Source: JABZIP01 sp052173355
GTDB taxonomy: Bacteria > Bacillota > Clostridia > Peptostreptococcales > Anaerovoracaceae
Reading direction: 5' to 3'
Length of the DNA stretch: 17,909 bases
Assembly: GCA_052173355.1 (NCBI GenBank)
Contig: JBQMYS010000031.1
Location: forward strand, 1-17,909
Shown here: piece after piece, positions 1-8,959 of the stretch
How positions within the stretch are numbered: the stretch's first letter is position 1
Layout: the number at the start of each line of letters is the position of its first letter
Position numbers and translations under genes: made by a program
The notes under the pieces: model-generated
Database searches by the model: none
The model's input: the letters and a program-made list of their open reading frames with translations, nothing else
What the model was told of the DNA's origin: nothing

Positions 1-1497
1 TAAATACTCCAATATGACTACTTCCTCACTATCAGAATCAAGCTTGTAGTTTTCATTTATTCTGCCGCGCCGCATCCCGGTTATCCTGCCGCTCACATCA
101 TCTCCAATAATCCAAAGTACCTCACTTCCTATACAAACAAGCGGAACTTTATCACGTTCTTCTCGATAAACCTTTTCATCTGTAAATAAATCCTGTAATT
201 TCTTACTGCCTTTCATTCCAAGCGGGCAAATGTAATCACCGGATCTGCGAGTTCTAACTTGTAAAAAATTCATCAATTCATCAGATTTTATTTGTTCCTT
301 ACTTATTCCTTGGTTCTTGCCTATTGCATCAAACAGTTTAGATAAAGAAAAAAGTGCAAATCTTTTACTTCCGTTCCTCGCTATACCTTTCAATTTGTTA
401 AATTTCTTACTATCGCCGGCAATCGTAATCTTCAAATTTTTTTTCAGTTCTTCATCCGAATAATGCCCCAAGCTGTATTCATCGCTTTTAAAAATTCGAA
501 TCTCACCATAAGAATTTACCATTGAAAAACCTTTTGGCAAATTTGTACTTGCAGAAGTTCTCCCGGAAAATATTATCTGTTCCATGGCTTGCATATGCAT
601 TGCCGTAATGCCTTGTGTAAGCCCCAATTCTTCAAATGCACGTTTAAGCACCCTGCGCCTTACTGCAGAATGAAGATTTTTAAGTTTTTCCCTGCTGAAC
701 AAAATTGAATCATTCATAAATGCCGCCTCCGAAAAAACTTCGTCCATTTCACTGGCAAAATAATTTCTATCTTCACGTGCAATCTGCGCAAGTCTTACAA
801 GAGCATCTATAACATTTACATTAAATTCTTTCAAAATCGGGAGGACTTTTAATCTTATTTTATTTCTGGTATAAATTTCTTCGAAATTAGTCGAATCTGT
901 AACGTAGTCTATACCACGTTCCTCACAATAAAGTTCTATATCTTCTCGTTTCACATCAAGTAGCGGTCTGATAATTTTATTATTTTCAACACTGCGCACA
1001 TAATGCATTCCCGAAAGTCCTTCAACTCCCGTACCTCTTATAATGCGCATGAGCACCGTTTCAGCTTGATCGTTCAAATTGTGAGCAGTAGCTATATAAA
1101 TCTCTGAAGGATTTTTTTCCTTGCGAATTTTCTCAGCCACTTTATAAAATGAACCATACCTGAGTTTTCGCCCCATTTCCTCTGTGCTTAAACGAGTTTC
1201 CCTTGCAAGTTCTTCGCAATTATACGTAAACACTTCGCAAGGTATATTTTGTTTTTCGCAAAGCTTCACTACAAATTCAGCATCAGCATCAGCCTCCGCT
1301 CCTCGGATTTTATGATTTACATGAACAGCTGTGATTTCAAATTCGTAATCAAAAGCAAGCGCCAAGAGAACATCAAATAAGCAGGAGGAATCCGCTCCAC
1401 CCGAAAGTCCGATTATTACATGGCTGTTTTTTTCTATTGCAATTTCATGAGCTAAAGTCCCTCCTACTATTCGCTCAACTTTTTCTATAATATCCAT
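1..1497 (-). CDS. tilS: tRNA(Ile)-lysidine synthetase TilS (partial, C-terminus off the left edge)
   Basis: TilS attaches lysine to C34 of the AUA-reading tRNA-Ile in the cytoplasm, using ATP, so that the anticodon reads AUA instead of AUG. The ATG at 1497-1495 is the only sensible start, since an in-frame TGA lies three codons upstream. The open frame reaches base 1 without a stop (499 codons seen). The N-terminal PP-loop SGGADSS is at residues 32-38, followed by the N-type ATPase fold. The C-terminal TilS domain is recognisable from residues reading GSKKLQDLFTDEKV and RDKVPLV. Family members are usually about 440-480 residues, so only a short tail should be missing. The gene starts 16 bp after tatD with only a weak GTGAG-like ribosome site, suggesting translational coupling. 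It appears to be the last visible gene of metG-tatD-tilS. Confidence 0.93.
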   Translation of the reverse strand, partial: MDIIEKVERIVGGTLAHEIAIEKNSHVIIGLSGGADSSCLFDVLLALAFDYEFEITAVHVNHKIRGAEADADAEFVVKLCEKQNIPCEVFTYNCEELARETRLSTEEMGRKLRYGSFYKVAEKIRKEKNPSEIYIATAHNLNDQAETVLMRIIRGTGVEGLSGMHYVRSVENNKIIRPLLDVKREDIELYCEERGIDYVTDSTNFEEIYTRNKIRLKVLPILKEFNVNVIDALVRLAQIAREDRNYFASEMDEVFSEAAFMNDSILFSREKLKNLHSAVRRRVLKRAFEELGLTQGITAMHMQAMEQIIFSGRTSASTNLPKGFSMVNSYGEIRIFKSDEYSLGHYSDEELKKNLKITIAGDSKKFNKLKGIARNGSKRFALFSLSKLFDAIGKNQGISKEQIKSDELMNFLQVRTRRSGDYICPLGMKGSKKLQDLFTDEKVYREERDKVPLVCIGSEVLWIIGDDVSGRITGMRRGRINENYKLDSDSEEVVILEYL

Positions 1498-1513
1498 ATA
1501 TTCTCACTTCGCT

Positions 1514-2362
1514 TTACTCTTTTATACCAAAAAATCTCTTTGCATTATTCATAGTTATTTCTGCAACTTCCTCAAAGCTTAATCCTTTAATCTGCGCCAT
1601 CTTTTCAACCGTATATTTTACATAAGGCGACATATTCGGTTTTCCCCTGAACGGCTCCGGTGTCAAATACGGTGCATCCGTTTCAACGAGCAAATAATCC
1701 ATAGGAATTTCCGAAACAACTTTTACATTTTTTACCGCTTTTTTATATGTAAGAGGCCCTGCCATAGATATTGTGCCACCAAGCTTAACATACCGCTTTG
1801 CCAGTTCGCTGCTACCCGAATAGCAATGAAGCAATACCCTTGCATCATCTCTCAGAGTACCGTCGGATAATACCTGTTTAGGAAAAAAAGCTTTGCGCAT
1901 ATCTGAAAACGCCCCTTCTTCACACAATATATCCATTACAATCTGATCGGTATCACGCGAATGTATCACTATAGGAAGTTTTAATTCATTTGCAAGTCTT
2001 ATCTGCGCACGAAAGCACTCCTGTTGCGCATGCTCATCATACCCTTCATAATGAAAATCCATTCCTATTTCACCTATGGCAACAACCTTCTTATTTTGTG
2101 CCATAGCTTTTATAAGCAAAAGAGTTTCCTCATCAAAGCTTTCCGCCGAATGTGGATGAACTCCAACCGCCGCATAACACCAATCATACTTTTCAGCATC
2201 CTTAACAGCTACATTTGAACTGAACAAATCAAAACCTATATCAACAACATATGCCACTTCAGAATCTTCTATCTTTTTCGCCAGTTCTTCGCGTTCCGCA
2301 GCAGTATAACGTTCTTCATTTAAGTGTGTATGCGAATCAAATAATATTTTATTTAACTGCAT
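1514..2362 (-). CDS. tatD: TatD-family metal-dependent hydrolase/DNase
   Basis: This is a TIM-barrel metal-dependent hydrolase of the TatD family, cytoplasmic, with 3'-5' exonuclease activity reported for characterised members. Metal ligands are visible: HTH at residues 11-13, Glu98 in IGEIGMDFHY, His134 in VIHSRD, His179 in LLHCYSG and Asp229 in ETDAPYL. I chose the ATG at 2362 (282 aa) because GGAGG lies 6 nt upstream and the protein then begins just before the conserved DSHTH. The frame stays open to 2455, but that extension lies inside metG. The start overlaps the end of metG by 14 bp, so translation is probably coupled. At 282 aa it is slightly longer than the usual 255-260. The excess sits around residues 150-175, between two metal-site strands. 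A metG-tatD order is common in Firmicutes. Confidence 0.93.
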   Translation of the reverse strand: MQLNKILFDSHTHLNEERYTAAEREELAKKIEDSEVAYVVDIGFDLFSSNVAVKDAEKYDWCYAAVGVHPHSAESFDEETLLLIKAMAQNKKVVAIGEIGMDFHYEGYDEHAQQECFRAQIRLANELKLPIVIHSRDTDQIVMDILCEEGAFSDMRKAFFPKQVLSDGTLRDDARVLLHCYSGSSELAKRYVKLGGTISMAGPLTYKKAVKNVKVVSEIPMDYLLVETDAPYLTPEPFRGKPNMSPYVKYTVEKMAQIKGLSFEEVAEITMNNAKRFFGIKE

Positions 2363-4304
2363 CTCCGGCCTCCGCATCTGCTTCGACAAATATATGTTTG
2401 CCTTTTGAATCCGCAAACAAGAGCATTCCGTTAGATTCTTCACCGCGCAAAACAATTTTTTTCAAATTGGCAACAACAACTACTTTTTGCCCTACAGCTT
2501 TATCAGGTTCGATGCTTGCTGCAACCCCTGAAACTATCTGTCTTATTTCATTGCCTACTTTTACCTGAAAAACTAAAAGTTTATCCGCTTTCGGATGCTT
2601 CTTCGCCTCCAGTATTTCTCCCACACGCAAATCAATTTTAGCAAAATCTTCAATACCTATTTCCGGTTTAAATTCAAGAATTTCATTTTTTACTTCCACT
2701 TCCTCTTGCTTATCTTTTTGTTCACTTGCGAGTCTTTCAAGTTCTTTTTCAACATCAATCCTAGGGAAAAGCGCTTCTCCTTTTTTTATTACCGTACCTG
2801 CGAGTTCATCGAATTTAAACGCATCTTCCCATTCGACTGCGGTATTTTCAAGTCCAAGAGAATCAAAAATTTTTTCAGAAGTAGTATGCATAAACGGATA
2901 TATAAGTATAGCCACTATTCTTATCACTTCTGCCAAAGTTTTTAGAACAGCATCAAGATTTTTTGCATCTTTTTCGTCTTTTGCAAGAGCCCAAGGCATA
3001 GTTTCATCTATATACTTATTTGCCCTACGGATTACAACCCACACTTCTTCAAGCGCCATACTGAAACTGAACTCATCCATATGTTTTTCCAATTTTCCTC
3101 CGGCATTCGTAGCTGTAGTTTTAAGTTGCCGCGTTGCATTTAAAACAACTTCGCTCAATTCAGACTCACTCGGCATAGCAGGCAATTTCGAATCTCTATA
3201 TTTTTCAATCATAGAAGCTGTCCTTGACACCAAATTACCAAGATCATTTGCTAAATCCGAATTCAAACGCCTAATCAACGCTTCTGTAGTATATGTACCG
3301 TCGCTGCCGAATGTAAACTCGCGCAACAAAAAATACTTGAGTGCATCCACACCATAAAGTTCAATAAGTTTCACAGGATCTACAACATTACCTGTCGATT
3401 TGCCCATCTTCTTTCCGTCCAACAAAAGCCAGCCATGCCCCAGCACCTGCTTCGGCAAAGGTAAATCAAGCGACATAAGCATCGCAGGCCATATTACACT
3501 ATGGAATCGTACTATTTCCTTACCGACAAGATGAACGTTCGCAGGCCAAAATTGATTGTATAATTCAGTTTCATCAGGGTAGCCAAGCGCTGTAATATAA
3601 TTTGCAAGTGCATCAAGCCAAACATAAATAACGTGTTTTTCATCAATCGGAACAGGTATTCCCCAATCAAATGTTGACCTTGATATACACAAATCTTCAA
3701 GTCCCTGTGATACAAATGCTTTCATTTCGTTTCTTCTACTCTCCGGCTGTAAAAATTCCGGATTACTATCATAAAGCGCAAGCAATTTATCTTGATATTT
3801 TGACATTCTGAAAAAATAAGCTTCTTCTTTCGCTTTTTGAACAGTTCTACCGCAATCCGGACAACATCCGTCATTTAGCTGAGTTTGAGTCCAAAAAGCT
3901 TCGCAAGGCTTGCAGTAATGCCCTTCATATTCCCCTTTGTAAATATCACCTTTTTCATACATTTTAAGAAATAGTTTCTGTACGCGTGTCATATGTCTTT
4001 CTTCGGTAGTACGAATAAAATCATCATAAGATATTTCCATTACTTTCCAAAGTTCTTTTATTCCGGCTACAATTTCATCAACATATTCCTGCGGTGTAAC
4101 GCCTTTTTCTATAGCTTTGTCCTGAATTTTTTGACCATGTTCGTCCGTTCCCGTCAAAAATCTTACGTTATATCCGGAAAGTCTTTTAAATCTCGCCATT
4201 GCATCCGCCATTACCGTACAATATGTATGTCCTATATGCAAACTTGCACTAGGATAGTATATAGGTGTTGTTATATAATAATTACCCTTATTTGCACCCT
4301 TCAT
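2349..4304 (-). CDS. metG: Methionyl-tRNA synthetase with C-terminal tRNA-binding domain
   Basis: MetG charges tRNA-Met (initiator and elongator) with methionine in the cytoplasm. The 651-aa protein shows the class I HIGH signature at residues 23-26 and a zinc knuckle with CxxC pairs at 131/134 and 148/151. The second signature reads KMGKS (residues 299-303), with Gly in place of the usual first Ser. The anticodon-binding helical domain follows, then a charged linker. The C-terminal OB-fold tRNA-binding domain, about residues 543-651, contains DFAKIDLRVGEI and is often used for dimerisation. The start at 4304 has GGAGG 6 nt upstream. A consensus promoter lies about 80 nt upstream, and the 102-bp gap to uvrC is too short for a T-box leader. 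The 3' end overlaps tatD by 14 bp. Confidence 0.97.
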   Translation of the reverse strand: MKGANKGNYYITTPIYYPSASLHIGHTYCTVMADAMARFKRLSGYNVRFLTGTDEHGQKIQDKAIEKGVTPQEYVDEIVAGIKELWKVMEISYDDFIRTTEERHMTRVQKLFLKMYEKGDIYKGEYEGHYCKPCEAFWTQTQLNDGCCPDCGRTVQKAKEEAYFFRMSKYQDKLLALYDSNPEFLQPESRRNEMKAFVSQGLEDLCISRSTFDWGIPVPIDEKHVIYVWLDALANYITALGYPDETELYNQFWPANVHLVGKEIVRFHSVIWPAMLMSLDLPLPKQVLGHGWLLLDGKKMGKSTGNVVDPVKLIELYGVDALKYFLLREFTFGSDGTYTTEALIRRLNSDLANDLGNLVSRTASMIEKYRDSKLPAMPSESELSEVVLNATRQLKTTATNAGGKLEKHMDEFSFSMALEEVWVVIRRANKYIDETMPWALAKDEKDAKNLDAVLKTLAEVIRIVAILIYPFMHTTSEKIFDSLGLENTAVEWEDAFKFDELAGTVIKKGEALFPRIDVEKELERLASEQKDKQEEVEVKNEILEFKPEIGIEDFAKIDLRVGEILEAKKHPKADKLLVFQVKVGNEIRQIVSGVAASIEPDKAVGQKVVVVANLKKIVLRGEESNGMLLFADSKGKHIFVEADAEAGDAVK

Positions 4305-4381
4305 CTGTATGCCTCCTTTATATCAATTAAGCCCTTATCTACAAATTAAAACCTAACTTTAATTCCATCTTATGTAATGAA

Positions 4382-4410
4382 ATTGTATTGCAAAATTCGG
4401 TTTTTGTCAA
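4382..4410 (-). promoter_or_regulatory. Sigma-A type promoter for metG-tatD-tilS
   Basis: On the minus strand there is a perfect TTGACA (4410-4405), a 17-nt spacer and TACAAT (4387-4382, one mismatch to TATAAT). The -35 box overlaps the uvrC TGA stop codon (4409-4407), so the promoter is embedded in the end of the upstream gene. The predicted transcript start is near 4375, leaving a leader of about 70 nt before metG. No T-box-like structure or terminator is evident in this leader. Confidence 0.8.
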
Positions 4411-6326
4411 ACCCTATCCTGTATATCGGTTTTATTAAAAAATTCAACAACAGCCTTTGCTGATGCTTCGTTCATCCCCGGCACTTTAGCAAGTTCTTCA
4501 AGTCCTGCATTTTTAATTGCATCAATATTTCCAAAATGCGAAAGCAATGCTATGCGCCTAATATTTCCGATTCCTTTGATTTCATCAAGTACAGATGTCA
4601 CAACGTGCTTACCTCTAAGTTTTTTATGATAATCTATTGAAAATCTATGTACTTCTTCTTGTATCACTCCTATATATTTGAATAATAACGGATTATCTGC
4701 AAGTTCAATTTCACAAAATTCATCCGATTCACTTTTTTTTAAATTGGGGAATTTTTCTTCTAAAATTGCCGATTCAGGCTTAAAAACAAGTGCACGACTT
4801 CTATGATGCTCGTCTTTTGCCATTCCGACAATAGGAATCTTGACCTTGAGGGCGGCAAGTGCCTGCAGGCCTGCAGACACTTGCCCCTTGCCGCCATCGA
4901 GCAATATTAAATCCGGCAAGGGGAGAAAGGCGGGTTCACCCGCCTGCGCCGCCCTCAATCTGCGGTAGAGCACTTCCTGCATACTACCATAATCATTCGG
5001 CCCTTCAATCGTCCTAATCTTAAACCTTCTATAGCTTTTTTTATCCGCTGCAAGTCCGTTAAACACTACCATTCCGGCAACAGAATCGACTCCGTTGGTA
5101 TTTGATATATCGTATGCTTCCACTCTATATCCCTCAAGTAGCAATGCATTTTGCCTTGCGGTTATCATCTTTATTATTTCGTTAAGTTCGATTCGAAGTT
5201 TATCTGTACGCTCTTTTTTATTATGCTCTCTTAAATCTATACTGCCTTTTAATTCCAAGCTGTCTTTTTTTGCAAGCGCCATCAGTTCTTTTTTAGTACC
5301 ACGCTTTGGCACGTAAATTTCAACTTTGCGTTTCGCTATATTACTCAAAAATTTAGCTACCAAATCCTGCTCAACAATTGGTTCATCCACCAGAATTTGA
5401 TACGGAAGGTTCACACTGCCCGCATAATACTGTTTAATAAATTCACTAACGCTCTCTCTCTCATCCGTAGCACCATCCATCAAAAAATATTCCCTTTGAA
5501 CAAGCTTCCCGTCTCTTACTAAAAATTGAACAGCATAGCACTTTTCATTAGTCTTTATCCCCAAAACTATATCAATATCTTTAATACCGAATATACTTGC
5601 TCTTTGCGTTTCACTGATACTTTCAAGTGCAAGCAACTGGTCACGTATTTTAGCAGCTTTTTCAAAATCAAGACTGTCCGATGCCAAGTTCATACTTTCT
5701 TCCAATTTTTTCTTCAATTTCGATGTTTTTCCTGATAAAAAATCTTGAATTTCCGCTATTCTCTCACTATATTCCTTTGAATCAACATCACCTTTACATA
5801 TACCGTCGCACTTTCCGATATAATAATTCAAACATGGTCTGAAATTTTGTGGAAAAGTCCGCATATTACAACGCTTAATGCGATATATATCCATCAAAAG
5901 TTCCACAATTTTATTTACAGATCCCGCATCTGAATACGGTCCGAAATACTTGCTGTTTTTTCTCTCGGTTCTTCTAGTTTTCAAAATTCTTGGAAATTTT
6001 TCACCAAATGTTATCTCAATATAAGGATAACTCTTATCATCACGAAGTAAAATATTATATTTAGGCGCATATTTTTTTATCAGATTGCATTCGAGTATCA
6101 GTGCTTCCATTTCACTTGCCACAATGATATACTCAAATTCTTCTATATTTTCAACCATTGCACGCACTTTCGGCGAATGCCTGTCAATACTTCTAAAATA
6201 TTGTGAAACCCTTTTTTTTAGTGAAATCGCTTTTCCTACATATATTACTTGCCCGAGTTTATCCTTGTGCAAATACACTCCCGGTTCATCAGGAAGTTTT
6301 TTTAAATTTTCTTTTATATCAAACAT
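4407..6326 (-). CDS. uvrC: Excinuclease ABC subunit C
   Basis: UvrC makes both incisions in nucleotide excision repair after UvrA/UvrB loads on damaged DNA. The 639-aa protein has an N-terminal GIY-YIG nuclease domain (about residues 13-95). Four cysteines at 153, 165, 173 and 177 are spaced like the iron-sulfur ligands known for UvrC. A UVR/UvrB-binding motif is near residues 203-238. The RNase H-like C-terminal nuclease has candidate catalytic residues Asp406 (YDISN), Asp477 (DGGKGQ) and His560. Tandem helix-hairpin-helix motifs close the protein. Its ATG lies 2 nt after the dacF stop with no clear Shine-Dalgarno site, so it is probably translated by coupling. Codons for residues 457-494 lie in an unusually GC-rich island full of inverted repeats, listed separately. 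The protein there still matches normal UvrC, so the gene looks functional. Confidence 0.97.
   Translation of the reverse strand: MFDIKENLKKLPDEPGVYLHKDKLGQVIYVGKAISLKKRVSQYFRSIDRHSPKVRAMVENIEEFEYIIVASEMEALILECNLIKKYAPKYNILLRDDKSYPYIEITFGEKFPRILKTRRTERKNSKYFGPYSDAGSVNKIVELLMDIYRIKRCNMRTFPQNFRPCLNYYIGKCDGICKGDVDSKEYSERIAEIQDFLSGKTSKLKKKLEESMNLASDSLDFEKAAKIRDQLLALESISETQRASIFGIKDIDIVLGIKTNEKCYAVQFLVRDGKLVQREYFLMDGATDERESVSEFIKQYYAGSVNLPYQILVDEPIVEQDLVAKFLSNIAKRKVEIYVPKRGTKKELMALAKKDSLELKGSIDLREHNKKERTDKLRIELNEIIKMITARQNALLLEGYRVEAYDISNTNGVDSVAGMVVFNGLAADKKSYRRFKIRTIEGPNDYGSMQEVLYRRLRAAQAGEPAFLPLPDLILLDGGKGQVSAGLQALAALKVKIPIVGMAKDEHHRSRALVFKPESAILEEKFPNLKKSESDEFCEIELADNPLLFKYIGVIQEEVHRFSIDYHKKLRGKHVVTSVLDEIKGIGNIRRIALLSHFGNIDAIKNAGLEELAKVPGMNEASAKAVVEFFNKTDIQDRV
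4846..4958 (-). repeat. GC-rich nested inverted-repeat island inside uvrC
   Basis: Counting 4851-4970 gives 76 of 120 bases G or C (63%), far above the AT-rich surroundings. An 11-bp inverted repeat bounds it: TTGAGGGCGGC at 4846-4856 and GCCGCCCTCAA at 4948-4958. Inside are three more: a 32-nt dyad at 4854-4885 (arms GGCAAGTGCCTGCAGG and its complement with one mismatch, no spacer); CCCCTTGCCG at 4884-4893 with CGGCAAGGGG at 4914-4923; and GGCGGGTTCACCCGCC at 4929-4944. As RNA this could form an outer stem with three hairpins. It encodes UvrC residues 457-494, including the conserved DGGKGQ. The cause (palindromic element, imported tract or functional RNA fold) is unknown. Confidence 0.75.
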
Positions 6327-6328
6327 AC

Positions 6329-7687
6329 TTACTTGTATCTTGAAAATCGCCTCATATTTCGCTCTACTCTTTCCATTTCTATTTCAAGCGCTTTTCGCTG
6401 ACGTTCTTCCTCTTTTTTTATTTTATTCCTTTTATTTATAGTTATATAAATTTTTATCAAAATTGCAGACACTAGCAATACAGCTGCAACCACCATCACC
6501 TGCATTACTAAAAATCCACGCAAAAAGCTCAAAATTCCGCCACGTGCATCACTTTCTTTTGCATATGCGGGGACTTTTTTTACCAATATGCCTAAATAAT
6601 ATATATTTAAATCTGCTATATGATCATTTTTTTCTATCGGTGCTTTTACATCTCCGAATTTTTCCATTCCATATTGAATTTTACTTTCATCTGCAATTTT
6701 GGGTATGCTTATGTAGACATCATCCGAAAAAACCGCTTTAATTTTTTCCTTAACACCCATCTTTACTTTTATAGTCGAACCGCTATCCGAATCCATTATC
6801 TTTACAGCTTTAAAATTTTCAAACCCCCAATCCAATAATGCTATCGAATCGGAATATTTCCCATCTTTCGTACTTCCAAGAACAACCGCAATATACTCGC
6901 CTGCTTTTCTTTGGCTGACAGCAACTATACAATGTTTCGCTTCCGATGTATATCCTGTTTTAAGCCCCTTAGCACCTTTATATTTCAAATTCCTCAAAGT
7001 GCCGTTGACATCTACTTTTTTATCATCATATAGCAAATGATTGATATTTTTTAATTGTCTTTCATCCGATAAATTTGTTTTTGGTATTGTATGATATACC
7101 GTAACAGCACAATTACTTATTACATCATTTTTCATCGCTTCTTTAGAAATAACAGCAAGATCCCTCGCAGATGTATAATGTCCGTCAGCATGAAGCCCAT
7201 GTGGATTTTTAAAATTAGTATTTTCGAGCCCCATTTCTCTTGCTTTTTCATTCATCATATTGACAAAATTCTCCGTTGTCCCGCCTGCCGCTTTTGCAAG
7301 TACAACAGCAGAGTCGTTTGCCGATTTTAAAAACAAAGCATATAACAGTTCATTTACGCTCATCTGCTCTCCGACTTGTAAACCTATGCTTGCCCCTCCG
7401 ACAGATGCGGCCTCCGAATCCGCCCTTACGATTGTATCAAGCGAAAGTACCTCAAGAGCAACAATCGCTGTCATAATTTTAGTAGTGCTTGCCATTTCCT
7501 TTATGTCATCTGCATTTTTTTCATACAAAATTTCTCCTGATTTTGCATCCATAAGTACCGCGGCTTCTGCTATTACATTCGGAAATTCTGTAGAACTGAT
7601 TCCCTCTATCGTAACTGCAAAGCTTTCAGCGGCATTGCAAAACACTACCATAAATATTACAATAAATGTTACAATTTTTTTCTTCAT
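6329..7687 (-). CDS. dacF: D-alanyl-D-alanine carboxypeptidase (penicillin-binding protein, DacF/PBP5 type)
   Basis: This serine peptidase S11 removes the terminal D-Ala from peptidoglycan pentapeptide outside the membrane. The 452-aa protein has a signal peptide (hydrophobic residues 5-18, likely cleavage after Ala24). The three penicillin-binding motifs are complete: SxxK at 67-70 (STTK), SxN at 122-124 (SAN) and KTG at 243-245. A PBP5-like beta-rich C-terminal domain follows (about 293-375). A hydrophobic segment at about 391-414 ends in a highly charged, probably cytoplasmic tail of about 38 residues, so the enzyme is likely held by a true transmembrane helix rather than the amphipathic helix of E. 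coli PBP5. It starts 9 bp after apgM with a weak ribosome site and ends 2 nt before uvrC. I use dacF for the sporulation-linked clostridial/Bacillus type, but dacA or dacB naming would be equally defensible. Confidence 0.92.
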   Translation of the reverse strand: MKKKIVTFIVIFMVVFCNAAESFAVTIEGISSTEFPNVIAEAAVLMDAKSGEILYEKNADDIKEMASTTKIMTAIVALEVLSLDTIVRADSEAASVGGASIGLQVGEQMSVNELLYALFLKSANDSAVVLAKAAGGTTENFVNMMNEKAREMGLENTNFKNPHGLHADGHYTSARDLAVISKEAMKNDVISNCAVTVYHTIPKTNLSDERQLKNINHLLYDDKKVDVNGTLRNLKYKGAKGLKTGYTSEAKHCIVAVSQRKAGEYIAVVLGSTKDGKYSDSIALLDWGFENFKAVKIMDSDSGSTIKVKMGVKEKIKAVFSDDVYISIPKIADESKIQYGMEKFGDVKAPIEKNDHIADLNIYYLGILVKKVPAYAKESDARGGILSFLRGFLVMQVMVVAAVLLVSAILIKIYITINKRNKIKKEEERQRKALEIEMERVERNMRRFSRYK

Positions 7688-7696
7688 ATTATTTAT

Positions 7697-8959
7697 CTAA
7701 AAATTATTTCCTAAAAAATAATCCATAATTTCATACCCGTTTTTAATTATTTTCCCGCTTTCAGATATTTTTTCATTAAACTTACGATTCAAATCACAAG
7801 GCTTTTCGTTTGTACTTTCGTAAATCAAAAATGGAACTGCGCCTTTTGTATGTACTCGCTTTTTTACAGGTGTTTTATGGTCCGGTAAAATCAATATTTT
7901 AAAATCTGAATTTTCTGTTTCAAAATATTCGAGTAGCGGCTTTAAAATTTTTTCATCAATCCGTTCAAGGCATAACACTTTACCTCTCACATCCCCTTGA
8001 TGACCGCATTCATCCGGTCCTTCCAAGTGTAAATATACAAGATCTGTTCCGTTTTTGTATTCATCAATAGCCGCTCTACACTTTCCTTCATAATTTGTAT
8101 TCAATGTACCGTCAGCCCCTGAAACCTCATGTATTTTCATACCTGCTGATATTCCAATGCCCTTTATTAAATCCACTGCCGAAATAACAGATGCCGATAT
8201 TCCATATTTTTTTTCAAAATTAGGCAAAACCGTTTTTTTTCCTCTCCCCCAAAGCCAAATGGAATTTGCAGGATTAAGCCCCTTTGCAATACGGTTTTTA
8301 TTAACTTCATTTTTTCGCATAATTTCATATGAATATTTTTGTATATTTACCAGCCTTTCCGATTTTGGCAAACATTTTTTTACTTTTTCCCCTATATTAT
8401 CTTGAGGTGTATTAAGTTTACAATTCGAAGCCATAGAATCCATTTGTGTCAATCCTCTGAAAATCATGCAATTTCTATAGCTTACACCCGGATAAAATTC
8501 TATGCCTTCACCTTCAACTAAATTCTCAGATAATTCATTTATCAATATACTTGCTTCTTTATCGGTGATAAGTGAAGCACTATAGTCTGCTATTATCAAA
8601 TCTTCATAAGCCGTAGCAGTTTTTTCATCAGCATTTTTCCCTGTATTCGGATCCAACAATGTAACCATCCCGGCTCTGAAAGCCATATCGGACTCGCTCA
8701 TAATGATACCCATACTTACCGCTTCAAGTGGTGCTCTGCCTGTCATATAAACTAAAGGGTCATATCCCATTATGGCTAAATTGGCTGCATCGCTTGAAGG
8801 TAAAATGTCCGGCTCAACAGTAAATACTTTCCCTATTTCTCCTATACTTGCCAGTTTATTTATATTTTTTATGTTCGCAAATTCCAGTGCAGTCTTTCCT
8901 CCAAGTTCTTCTATAGGTTCATCTGCCGCACCGTCCAAGAGTAAAATCAAGTATTTCAT
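7697..8959 (-). CDS. apgM: Cofactor-independent phosphoglycerate mutase, archaeal ApgM type (or proposed homoserine kinase)
   Basis: This is an alkaline-phosphatase superfamily protein of the ApgM family, expected to interconvert 3- and 2-phosphoglycerate in glycolysis. A close subgroup in bacteria has been annotated as a proposed homoserine kinase, and the sequence alone does not decide between them. The 420-aa length fits the family (about 400). Visible motifs are LLLDGAADEPIEELGGKT at the N-terminus with metal ligand Asp9, PSSDAAN with candidate nucleophile Ser56, the metal cluster HLEGPDECGHQGD (Asp316, His320), and ILPDHKTP with Asp360/His361, followed by His370. The start at 8959 is the conserved one, but the good GGAG site is better spaced for a two-codon ORF immediately upstream. 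The gene follows the rplL terminator and leads into dacF and uvrC. No clear separate promoter is seen, although TATAAT at 8971-8966 might serve as a -10 for an almost leaderless transcript. Confidence 0.85.
   Translation of the reverse strand: MKYLILLLDGAADEPIEELGGKTALEFANIKNINKLASIGEIGKVFTVEPDILPSSDAANLAIMGYDPLVYMTGRAPLEAVSMGIIMSESDMAFRAGMVTLLDPNTGKNADEKTATAYEDLIIADYSASLITDKEASILINELSENLVEGEGIEFYPGVSYRNCMIFRGLTQMDSMASNCKLNTPQDNIGEKVKKCLPKSERLVNIQKYSYEIMRKNEVNKNRIAKGLNPANSIWLWGRGKKTVLPNFEKKYGISASVISAVDLIKGIGISAGMKIHEVSGADGTLNTNYEGKCRAAIDEYKNGTDLVYLHLEGPDECGHQGDVRGKVLCLERIDEKILKPLLEYFETENSDFKILILPDHKTPVKKRVHTKGAVPFLIYESTNEKPCDLNRKFNEKISESGKIIKNGYEIMDYFLGNNF

Noticed and set aside
2363..2455. 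31-codon N-terminal extension of TatD
   Set aside because: It lies in metG coding sequence, has no family match, and the ATG at 2362 has an excellent GGAGG.
4305..4406. T-box or S-box leader ahead of metG
   Set aside because: Only about 100 bp is available, there is no T-box sequence and no terminator; a plain promoter and ribosome site fill the gap.
4733..4740. T8 run in uvrC (and a similar one in apgM near 8230) as slippage switches
   Set aside because: Frames are intact at both, and A/T runs of this length are common in AT-rich coding sequence.
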